The notes beneath the pieces are model-generated. The model was not told the origin of the DNA. It saw only the letters and a list, made by a program, of their open reading frames with translations, and ran no database searches. Shown here in pieces: positions 1-6,412 of a stretch of DNA of 64,000 nucleotides (position 1 is its first letter; every line of letters begins with the position of its first letter). Location: NCBI RefSeq assembly GCF_004295125.1, contig NZ_CP036170.1:1-64000 (forward strand), written 5' to 3'. A program made the translations under genes and the position numbers. The stretch comes from [Clostridium] scindens ATCC 35704 (GTDB lineage: Bacteria > Bacillota > Clostridia > Lachnospirales > Lachnospiraceae).

Positions 1-8
1 TGTTTCAT
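1..8 (-). CDS. Start codon of a gene running off the left edge
   Basis: Only the first two codons and two bases are inside the window (ATG AAA then CA). The call rests on a textbook ribosome site just upstream on the minus strand (GGAGGAGG, about 6 bases before the ATG). Nothing can be said about the product. Confidence 0.4.
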
Positions 9-475
9 ATGATGTACCTCCTCCCCTTTCATTATATCCATGAATCCCCAAATACAGATAATTATTTTCAATATTTCTAGGAAACTATCTACATACTTTC
101 TTTGATAACCAACACTTCTTCCTCTGTTACACCTGAAATTTTATAAATCTCAGAAAGCAGATATTTATTCTGTAACATTACACGCACAACTTCTCTTCCT
201 TTTAATTCTAAGCACATACAGCATACCATCAATATTCTCTGAATTAAACGTCACCATCTCAAATCTTATATTCCTGTTCCGATTTATTATCCAATTAAAT
301 ATATACCGATCCCCATTAGTGCCAGTGCATAATCCACCCTCATTTGCTTTTCTCTCTGCTTGATTTCCTTGATTTGTACTGGTGACAAAGAAGAAGTATT
401 AAAATCATATTCCTCCTGAAAATAGTGTTCAAATGATTCTTTATAATCAATGTTTGAAATAGCTACTCCTTTTTT
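9..475. other. Gene-poor, decayed stretch left of the XRE gene
   Basis: No intact gene is visible. On the minus strand two broken coding-like pieces can be read. One runs from about 470 to 289, is led by AAAGGAG but has no ATG or GTG at the expected place, and reads about 58 residues (IDYKESFEHYFQEEYDFNTS near its start) before a stop. The other, about 215 to 100, ends in a charged stretch (LLSEIYKISGVTEEEVLVIK) that resembles the C-terminal helices of transposase/nuclease-like proteins, without a start. Both look like remnants of genes that once followed the XRE regulator. AT-rich throughout. Confidence 0.35.
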
Positions 476-793
476 CTAGGTATTCGTATTTTTCTTAATA
501 CGGATACGCTCAGCCATTTCTTCAATTTTAACCTTATCGGCATCTTCAAGACTTCCCTTCAAATACACCAAAGAATCTTCTTCTGTCGTTTCTTTAAAAT
601 ATTCCTCTGTACTTTTGGGCACTAAATTACACACTTTATTAAAAAGTTCAAGTGCCGGAGTCTGTTTGCCATTTTCCAGCAAAGACAATGTTGATCTGTT
701 AATCCCTAATTTTTCTGCAAATGCAGATTGTGAATCTGTTCCTCTTAATTCAATAAGATCCTTACAAAATTTTTCTCCATTAAATTCTTTCAT
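476..793 (-). CDS. XRE-family helix-turn-helix transcriptional regulator
   Basis: A 105-residue DNA-binding protein. Residues about 21 to 50 form a Cro/CI-type helix-turn-helix (SAFAEKLGINRSTLSLLENG), with the usual position of the recognition helix and the L-x-x-x-E-N-G closing motif. The C-terminal half is acidic then basic and has no recognised domain. The start was set at the ATG at 793 because AGGAG sits about 7 bases upstream; an upstream in-frame ATG has no ribosome site. A good promoter precedes it. Such small XRE proteins often control toxin or phage modules; the gene behind it is decayed here, so its target is unknown. Confidence 0.8.
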   Translation of the reverse strand: MKEFNGEKFCKDLIELRGTDSQSAFAEKLGINRSTLSLLENGKQTPALELFNKVCNLVPKSTEEYFKETTEEDSLVYLKGSLEDADKVKIEEMAERIRIKKNTNT

Positions 794-828
794 GTTCTCT
801 CCTAAATTATGTTTATAATTTAACAAAC

Positions 829-857
829 AGCATACCTTTCATCAATAACTCTGTCAA
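829..857 (-). promoter_or_regulatory. Sigma-A type promoter of the XRE regulator
   Basis: On the minus strand a perfect -35 box TTGACA (857 to 852) is followed after 17 bases by TATGCT (834 to 829). It lies about 36 bases ahead of the start codon at 793. Spacing and box quality are those of a housekeeping promoter. Confidence 0.6.
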
Positions 858-1251
858 GTAATCTGGATTAGCTACATCTTTTGCTTTTAAAATATTTTTT
901 CTCTTTATCATGAAAATCTATCTTTTTAACTTTGAAAAAAGCTTATTTCAAGAACTATATACTCTAAAAGAATTATATTTTTATACTATCCATGTCAATT
1001 TTTCTTTGTATAAATATACTCACTTCTTAAAATCAGCTCTTTTGACTCTAATTTTCAACAACGCATTCATGAAATGCCCCATCATTTATCTCTTATCCCC
1101 TCTGGAGAATACAAAAAAAGCAACCTCTATGTACGAATTAGGTCACCTGTCCGTCTATTTTCATCTAGTGATATTCTGTCCGTACAGTCCGCGCAAACAG
1201 CATAAAATCGTCCCAAAAAGCGTATAATTCCATTATTTTTCCAACTTGTCA
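858..1251. other. Non-coding or decayed stretch between XRE gene and uvrB stump
   Basis: No supportable gene. A plus-strand open frame of 105 codons (910 to 1227) exists but has no ribosome site, is low-complexity in Phe/Tyr/Leu, and resembles no family. On the minus strand, right after the uvrB stump, a short frame reads MELYAFWDDFMLFARTVRTE before a stop, and a 32-codon frame starts at 911; both look like leftovers of an inserted element. Confidence 0.4.
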
Positions 1252-1527
1252 TTAGTAGGATACAAAATACTCCACTGCGTTGTTAGGGAACATCTCCTTG
1301 AATTCTCCGTACAACTGAGCAGCAAGTGTTTTATTGTGTGCGATAACGAGCGTCGGTTTTTGCAGTTCCTGAATCACGTTCGCCATCGTGAATGTCTTAC
1401 CGGAACCCGTAACCCCTAGTAAAGTCTGGCATTGGTTGCCTTCCTTGAATCCTTTTACCAGTTCTGCGATAGCCTGCGGCTGATCTCCGGTAGGCTGATA
1501 TGGGGCTTGTAATTTAAATTCTGGCAT
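1252..1527 (-). pseudogene. uvrB: Truncated 5' part of uvrB (excinuclease ABC subunit B)
   Basis: Encodes the first 91 residues of UvrB, the DNA-damage-verifying helicase subunit of nucleotide excision repair, normally about 660 residues. The N-terminus is intact: [12 protein letters not shown] motif at 9 to 20, Walker A GVTGSGKT at 38 to 45, motif Ia [11 protein letters not shown] at 63 to 73. The reading stops right after VEYFVSY, where the family continues with YDYYQPEAYVP. Ribosome site GGAGG and ATG at 1527 are well preserved. The product would lack the DNA-binding beta-hairpin, the other helicase motifs and the UvrC-binding domain, so it cannot act as UvrB. Break is most easily explained by insertion or deletion. 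The rest of the gene is not in this window. Confidence 0.85.
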
Positions 1528-2097
1528 ATTAAAACCTCCATTTGTGACTTTTGATACGTTCAATATCAGCCACATTTTAAAAACCATTCGTAATGAAATT
1601 CGTAACGAAAACTTAAAATCCCCGACTTATAAATCACTTTTACGAATTTTAGAAAGCAAAAGTCACAAAACCGATTTTCGGGGATTAAACATCATTAAAT
1701 AACACTAAATCAAATATATAGGCAGAGTACCTCGCAAAACCTGCGGTTTTCCTCAGTCGCCTCGCTCGTCAGATGTCTGAAATAATATTTACCCATGCAA
1801 GCATGGCAAATATTTTCCAGCCGCCTGACTCTGCCTTAACGCACATTATATCAAACATCTTTCTAAAAGTATATATCCCAAAGCAAAGAAAAGTACAAAT
1901 GTTCGATTTTTCATTTGTACTTTCCATATTTCCATATTCAACACTTAAATGCATTTTTAAATTCCAGTTGGCAAGAGTAAATTCCAGCGTCATGGAAGTT
2001 ACTCTTGCACATATATTTGTCCTATTGCCCTTGATATTCATAACTCCGTATAATGTACTCGCAGCTGATTGCCTGCCTGTGCAGATCGGAGATAATT
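1528..2097. other. Repeat-rich intergenic region between uvrB stump and IS30-like gene
   Basis: Contains two tandem near-copies of ATTCGTAAYGAAA (about 1587 to 1609), an inverted repeat AATCCCCGA (1617 to 1625) / TCGGGGATT (1678 to 1686), and the palindromic block at 1721 to 1835. No gene supported; the frames here lack ribosome sites. Confidence 0.5.
1721..1835. repeat. MITE/REP-like nested palindromic element
   Basis: An 8-base inverted repeat GGCAGAGT (1721 to 1728) / ACTCTGCC (1828 to 1835) encloses two further palindromes: AAAACC-TGC-GGTTTT (1737 to 1751) and a near-perfect AATATTT..CCATGC-AA-GCATGG..AAATATT (1784 to 1815). The nesting suggests a small mobile or structured RNA-forming element. 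No transposase of its own is present; whether copies occur elsewhere cannot be told from this window. Confidence 0.45.
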
Positions 2098-2472
2098 ATG
2101 AATAATAAAGGCAATCAAAAACATTTAACATTTGAACAGCGTATTGATATCGAGAAAGGACTCACCGAGAATAAGAGTTTCGCAGAAATTGGAAGAATTA
2201 TCGGAAAGGACCCCTCTACTATATCAAAAGAAATAAGACTTCATGCACATACAAAAGAACGTCCCGATGCAGGATATACAAACCCGCCGTGTATTCATCG
2301 TAAAACTTGTAAAATAGTTTGCCTTTGTGATGAACAGTGTGGTATTCTCTGTAAACTCTGCAGGTGGAATTGTCAAGAAAAGTGTAGTCGTATAAACTCA
2401 CTAAATTCCATTTGCTCCTACGCTGCAAGAAGTGTCTCTTCCTGCAACAATCTATATACGGCCGGAGGATAA
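2098..2472 (+). pseudogene. IS30-family transposase, N-terminal part only
   Basis: Start ATG at 2098 is led by GGAG about 7 bases upstream. The first 45 residues carry the IS30 helix-turn-helix (LTFEQRIDIEKGLTENKS, then FAEIGRIIGKDPSTISKEI), followed by the family's cysteine cluster region (CIHRKTCK, CDEQCGILCKLC). From about residue 90 to 100 the frame runs into unrelated sequence that is the reverse complement of an IS3-type transposase gene, and it stops after 124 residues. The DDE integrase domain (about 200 residues) is missing, so it is inactive. Likely broken by insertion of the IS3-type element next door. Confidence 0.75.
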
Positions 2473-2840
2473 CCTCCTGGATTAGCCGTATAGATTCTTT
2501 TTTGATTGTAATAAGTGAAGACATATCGGAAAATTATTGACTTCACGTTTTCTCTTTTCATCCTATATGTAGGTATTCGATAGAGTAATTCCTTTTTCAA
2601 TGTGGCAAAGAAACTCTCCATCCGAGAGTTATCATAGCAGTGATCTACTCCACTTAAACTTTGATCAACGCCTGCCTTGGATAATGTTTCGCGGAAAGAT
2701 TCACTTGTGTACTGGCTGCCTCTGTCAGAATGAAGAATACAGCCATCAAGCTGATATCTCTTCGTTACGGCATTAAAAGTATCTATACATAATTCTTTCT
2801 TCATGTTATCTCTCATAACAAGGGAAAGTATTTCACCATT
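2418..2840 (-). pseudogene. IS3-family (IS150-like) transposase OrfB remnant
   Basis: The C-terminal part of an rve/DDE integrase domain. It reads from NGEILSLV (near 2840), through LHSDRGSQYTS with the second catalytic Asp, to DNSRMESFFATLKKELLY with the catalytic Glu, and ends naturally with YYNQKRIY and a short tail at 2418. The N-terminal half, including the first Asp, is gone: upstream of 2840 the frame is closed by a stop. It lies head-on inside the IS30-type gene, so it probably inserted there and later lost its left part. Not functional. Confidence 0.8.
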
Positions 2841-2984
2841 ATATCATTTTGGGATAATAACAACAAGAAAGTATTCCTATTTTATACTCTCCCATGAATT
2901 GAATTAACATATTGAGATATTAAAATAGCCGACTAGTTTTTTACATTTTCAAACCAATCAGCCATGTTAATTCTTACCACATTT

Positions 2985-3314
2985 TTACTTCTCTCCAGAT
3001 AATTGCTGTGCTTCTCTTTCAAATACATGAGAGATGTCATAGAGTTCCGGAACATCAGAAATCGTACAAACACTTACACAATAATTCAACCACGGAATTT
3101 CTTTTGTCATTTGATAGATGACCGCCATTGCTTTTGCTTCTGACACTACTTCAATAGAATGGTAGCCTGATCCTTGAATATGTTCAAAACCATTCTTTTC
3201 AAAATATGTCCTCACATCATAATAAGCGTTATGCCAATCACCTTTCGGATAGTGTTCTTTCAGTGCCTCTGTATCTAAATCAAAATTGATACCTTTTCTC
3301 TGTGTACTATCCAT
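2985..3314 (-). CDS. vapD: VapD-family endoribonuclease (putative toxin)
   Basis: A 109-residue protein resembling VapD, a Cas2-like ferredoxin-fold ribonuclease known as a toxin in Haemophilus and Helicobacter. Recognisable elements: INFDLDTEALKEHYP near the N-terminus (first beta strand with paired Asp), NAYYDVRTYFEKNGFEHIQGSGYHS in the middle, and the region PWLNYCVSV. Length fits the family (about 90 to 110). GAGGA lies about 8 bases before the ATG at 3314. The stop of the upstream small gene is only 3 bases away, so both are translated from one transcript. In other bacteria VapD is paired with an upstream antitoxin; here the neighbour at 3318 to 3608 takes that position. Toxic activity is inference from the family. 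Confidence 0.75.
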   Translation of the reverse strand: MDSTQRKGINFDLDTEALKEHYPKGDWHNAYYDVRTYFEKNGFEHIQGSGYHSIEVVSEAKAMAVIYQMTKEIPWLNYCVSVCTISDVPELYDISHVFEREAQQLSGEK

Positions 3315-3317
3315 TGA

Positions 3318-3608
3318 TTAGTTCCTCATAAATTCTGTAATCAAATTTTCTTTTTCACTGCCATTATACCAAAAGCATTCCTGTAAATGCATTGAAATTC
3401 CTGCTGCACTTTTCAATGCGAATATAGCTGCCCAAAATCTTCCGTAGTCTTGCTTGCGTCCTCTATCAAGGTACACTCTACGTCCCGGCTGTCTATCTGC
3501 ACAGTTCAAATCCTCTTTTTCAAAAATCTGGTCTGTCTGCTCACAAATTCTATCCATATCACTTTGTGTCAGCTTACTAGAATCAAATTTTATCTCTACT
3601 TTATACAT
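3318..3608 (-). CDS. Small protein upstream of VapD, candidate antitoxin
   Basis: A 96-residue protein of no named family known to me. It begins with a beta-like stretch (KVEIKFDSSKLTQSDMDRIC), has a central basic segment (GRRVYLDRGRKQDYGRF) and an aromatic-rich tail (HLQECFWYNG). No helix-turn-helix, signal peptide or membrane segment. Start taken at the second ATG (3608), which has AAAGGGTGA at a proper distance; the first ATG (3617) is too close to that site. Tight coupling to vapD (3 bases) suggests an antitoxin or co-factor of the nuclease, which is inference from position only. Function unknown. Confidence 0.6.
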   Translation of the reverse strand: MYKVEIKFDSSKLTQSDMDRICEQTDQIFEKEDLNCADRQPGRRVYLDRGRKQDYGRFWAAIFALKSAAGISMHLQECFWYNGSEKENLITEFMRN

Positions 3609-3930
3609 TACATTCACCCTTTCAATTCACTGAAACGATAACTCATTTACTTCTTCTCTTATCATTCTAACATTAAACCTTTAAAAAATCATTTCTTTTT
3701 TCATATTCAAATTTTATTTACCCTTACACATTTATTATGCTTTATTATTGTGTGAAAGTAAACCTTTATTTCACCACAACAGCGGTGAGGAATAAATTTA
3801 TTGGTTTCTTCACCAAATCCTTGATTTTTCAATTTCTAAACTTTATCCACATTCATATTGTTCGTATCGCCTGTTATTCACTTCGGATAAGCCCAGTAAA
3901 CCAATTTTAGAAAAAATGCTTCTCCCGCTA
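3609..3930. other. AT-rich intergenic region with inverted repeats
   Basis: No gene. Contains an imperfect stem (TTTATTTCACC at 3765 to 3775 against GGTGAGGAATAAA at 3784 to 3796) and one perfect DnaA-box 9-mer (3843 to 3851). Presumably includes the promoter of the vapD pair on the minus strand, which I could not place with confidence. Confidence 0.5.
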
Positions 3931-4089
3931 TCATATCAGAATATAAAAATAAAGTACAGAGCCAAATCGAATGTTTGTTCTGTACTTTATTTTTGTTGCC
4001 ATTTGCTGTACTTCTGCTGTTCCAGTTCGTATGACAAATCCTCGTTCTGTTGCCTTTTTTCCAAGTTCAGTTCTGTTGTATTCTGTCAT
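3931..4089 (-). pseudogene. Truncated start of a possible AbiEii-like nucleotidyltransferase gene
   Basis: A 52-codon frame with an excellent ribosome site (GGAGGAG, 6 bases before the ATG at 4089). Its first 19 residues (MTEYNRTELGKKATERGFV) resemble the N-terminus of AbiEii/AbiGii-type nucleotidyltransferase toxins, but the similarity ends there and no GS-x10-DxD motif follows. The 3' end of the frame lies inside the terminator hairpin at 3945 to 3994. A second frame ending LSYELEQQKYSKWQQK overlaps it, as if a deletion had joined two genes out of frame. Assignment is from memory of the family and weak. Confidence 0.3.
3945..3994. terminator. Bidirectional Rho-independent terminator
   Basis: A perfect 16-base inverted repeat, AAAAATAAAGTACAGA (3945 to 3960) and TCTGTACTTTATTTTT (3979 to 3994), separated by 18 bases. 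Both sides end in A/T runs, so it can serve either strand; it closes the HipA-like transcript coming from the right. Confidence 0.65.
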
Positions 4090-4270
4090 TAGAAACTCCT
4101 CCATTTATCAAACCGTACCTATTAGCAGGAATAACTAATTTCCATATACCATCATAGCGTCCACTTGTATCTTCCTTTGTTAAATATCTGTTACTCAACC
4201 CTATTTTTTCTTTACATAGTTCAAAAAACGCATCACTTAATCCTAATTTTTTCTGATATGGTAATAGCAT
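4067..4270 (-). pseudogene. Probable C-terminal continuation of the HipA-like gene in the +1 frame
   Basis: This frame overlaps the end of the HipA-like gene and has no ribosome site at its first ATG (4270). If the upper frame slips by one base in the A-rich run near 4280 to 4290, the product would continue as ...ALERKENWIMLLPYQKKLG and on to the stop at 4067, giving one protein of roughly 420 residues. That is more convincing than a separate 67-residue gene. Either a frameshift mutation or, less likely, programmed frameshifting. The last codons overlap the start of the next small frame by 23 bases. Confidence 0.45.
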
Positions 4271-5336
4271 AATCCAATTTTCTTTTTCTCTCCAGCGCCG
4301 ACTGCCATTGCTCTTCTGTCAGAAAATCAGGGCGCCGCATATCTTCCAGCCCGTTCAAATCAAGTCTAAGTTCAGACTGAGCCAGACAGGCAGCCTCGAA
4401 TAAAGTCATCTCAGTCTCTGTGGTCTGGGATACTACATCTGGATTGCTAGAAAAAGCATGATCATGATCGAAAAGCGGACAGTATCCGATAAGCCTTCCG
4501 CTTGCATTCTCCATTAAAAATCCCCAATTCTGCTCATGCCTGTCATTATTATTCAAAATGTAATCTGCAATCTGCATTTTTAAATAAGCCGTTCTGTCTA
4601 TTTTTATTGCCTCTACATATGGATTCAAACCATAGGCTTCGCAAAATACACGAAATTCTTCAAAGGTCACCATGGCAATATCTTCGGTCGTAAACAGTCT
4701 GGAATTAACGATAACTTCTCCTACTCCCTCTATCCATTCCATTCTTTCTTTAGATAAGTAAGAATGAATCTCAGACTCTTCGGATCTTTTATATGGTATA
4801 TGTTCAATATCTATCACATTTAAAATTTCATCTGCCGGAATCTCATACTTTCCAACTTTATGAAGATACAAGCCATCCGCCTGCCGGATCCAGCCTTTCG
4901 CGCTTGCCCCCAGCGTCGTTAATTCTGGAGTATGAATCGCATTTTTTATTTGCGCATCAGCCGTATAGGTAACATTTCTTCCTGATAAAGAAATCTCTGT
5001 GATAAATAAAGAAAACGGATTCTCAAACAAATTAACCTCTGCCCACTTCTTATCATCACCCTCTTGCAGGATCCAGTAAGAATCCTCTAGACTCAGTCCC
5101 CTGCATGCCTTGCATACAGCATATCGGTTCTTTTGAGACAGCCTTAAGCTGTTTAATATTTCTTTTGCATAACTTCTGCCAATCGAAAGCGTTCTGCCGG
5201 ATGCCCATTCAACAAAATCCACCAGAGTGATCCTCTGTTTTCTGAGCGCAAACGGAAGACGTTCAAAATCTAAGATTTGGCATGCTCCATTTTCATCGAT
5301 TTCCAGTAAAGGGCTATCTTTCAACATTAACCGCAT
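4233..5336 (-). CDS. HipA-like kinase domain protein
   Basis: A 367-residue protein related to the HipA/CtkA-type serine/threonine kinases. The C-terminal half shows the kinase signature: a glycine-containing loop TLGASAKG (141 to 148), a candidate ATP-binding Lys in YLHKVGK (157 to 163), the catalytic loop NNNDRHEQNWGF (262 to 273) and a metal-binding motif FDHDHAF (289 to 295). The N-terminal 130 residues differ from classical HipA. Start at 5336 follows GGAG 8 bases upstream. No HipB-type antitoxin gene is adjacent. The 3' end is probably frameshifted (see 4067 to 4270). HipA enzymes phosphorylate tRNA-ligase or other targets and cause growth arrest; the target here is unknown. Confidence 0.7.
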   Translation of the reverse strand: MRLMLKDSPLLEIDENGACQILDFERLPFALRKQRITLVDFVEWASGRTLSIGRSYAKEILNSLRLSQKNRYAVCKACRGLSLEDSYWILQEGDDKKWAEVNLFENPFSLFITEISLSGRNVTYTADAQIKNAIHTPELTTLGASAKGWIRQADGLYLHKVGKYEIPADEILNVIDIEHIPYKRSEESEIHSYLSKERMEWIEGVGEVIVNSRLFTTEDIAMVTFEEFRVFCEAYGLNPYVEAIKIDRTAYLKMQIADYILNNNDRHEQNWGFLMENASGRLIGYCPLFDHDHAFSSNPDVVSQTTETEMTLFEAACLAQSELRLDLNGLEDMRRPDFLTEEQWQSALERKRKLDYAITISEKIRIK

Positions 5337-5590
5337 CCGTTTTTCTCCATTCTCTCTTAATCCATATCTCCGATAGACAATTTCGGGAACAAATGTTCTT
5401 TTTCATTTTATCCTATTATATGGCTGGTGTCAATCACAAGAAAAGTCGCCCACCATAAATTTGATGTTCTCCATTGCGGTCATTTTCCCGCTATGCTAGA
5501 ATGGATTTTACAAGTTTATTGCACATTCCCAAAACGCAAAACTACCAGTACCAAGGGGCTATTTCCATTCCTTTCCCAGGTTAAGCGATG

Positions 5591-6340
5591 CTACTTCGCA
5601 ATTGCCCACATGCGGACCGGGAGCCCTGTGGCTCCTTCAATTGGAAGAAACGCTGCAAATACGATGGCGCCTGCCGGAGGCACCTGATCCAGATTGCACA
5701 TGACCTCGACCTGCAATTTTCCCTTCCCCAGCAGGTATCTTTCGCATGCCAGATCCCCCGCCTTCTCTGCCAGAGCGGAGGCATCCGTATCCAGCGTCTC
5801 ATGCCCGTTGGCCGCCGCATTCCTGACTTCATAGATATACTGCAGCGCTTCCATGGACCAGCCCGGGAAATGTTCCCCGCCATTCTCATCCACATTGGAG
5901 ATCGCATCCATATCCGGCCACCGCTCGCTCCATCCTGTGCGCAGCGCTACAAACGCCCCATCCGGAATATCTCCATACGCTTCTTCATACGCCTTAATAT
6001 CCTCCACGGTAACTGCATAGTGCACATCTTCCTTCACCTTCTCGGACACATCGATCACCACGAGAGGATATGCCATGTTCCGCACGGTATACTGCTCGCT
6101 GAGCGGCTCCCCCTTCACAAAGTGTCCCGGAAAATCAATATGTGTTCCAAACTGCCCCGGAAACTTGAAGGTCTGGATCAGGCATTCCAGTTCATTTCCC
6201 CAGTCATAGACCGTTTTCCCAAGTTCTACCGCGCCTTCCGGTATCCCCGCCCAATAGGGGCTGTGATTGTTCAGTGGATGTGATAATTCTATCCAGCGAT
6301 ACTTCTTCAATTCTTCCAACTTTTCCCATAATTCATACAT
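5591..6340 (-). CDS. Cyclase-family metal-dependent hydrolase (kynurenine formamidase-like)
   Basis: A 249-residue member of the Cyclase/KynB family, cytosolic hydrolases that bind Zn or Mn and act on formamides, isatin or polyketide substrates. The family signature HxGTHxDxPxH appears as FGTHIDFPGHF (64 to 74), though the first His of the classical pattern is not in the usual place; HPLNNHSPYW near the N-terminus and GAFVALRTGW in the middle are also typical. ATG at 6340 is led by AGGAGGA. It stands alone, codon use is like the core genome, and it marks the return from the AT-rich patch. Substrate cannot be told; tryptophan breakdown genes are not nearby. Confidence 0.8.
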   Translation of the reverse strand: MYELWEKLEELKKYRWIELSHPLNNHSPYWAGIPEGAVELGKTVYDWGNELECLIQTFKFPGQFGTHIDFPGHFVKGEPLSEQYTVRNMAYPLVVIDVSEKVKEDVHYAVTVEDIKAYEEAYGDIPDGAFVALRTGWSERWPDMDAISNVDENGGEHFPGWSMEALQYIYEVRNAAANGHETLDTDASALAEKAGDLACERYLLGKGKLQVEVMCNLDQVPPAGAIVFAAFLPIEGATGLPVRMWAIAK

Positions 6341-6412
6341 AATCTGGTCCTCCTCTAATAAAATTCACAAAACTACTCTTCGTCTAAAAGACATTATACA
6401 TTTTCAACTGTC

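Noticed and set aside
910..1227. 105-codon open frame on the plus strand
   Set aside because: No ribosome site, Phe/Tyr/Leu-rich low-complexity reading of AT-rich DNA, no recognisable motif.
2985..3314. Cas2 of a CRISPR system
   Set aside because: VapD shares the Cas2 fold, but there is no cas1, no other cas gene and no repeat array in the window.
3843..3851. Perfect DnaA-box 9-mer, possible plasmid or element origin
   Set aside because: A single copy is expected about once per such window by chance; no iterons, second box or replication gene nearby.
5427..5687. Open frame spanning the 3' end of the cyclase gene on the plus strand
   Set aside because: Half of it is antisense to the cyclase gene and the rest has no start signal or motif.
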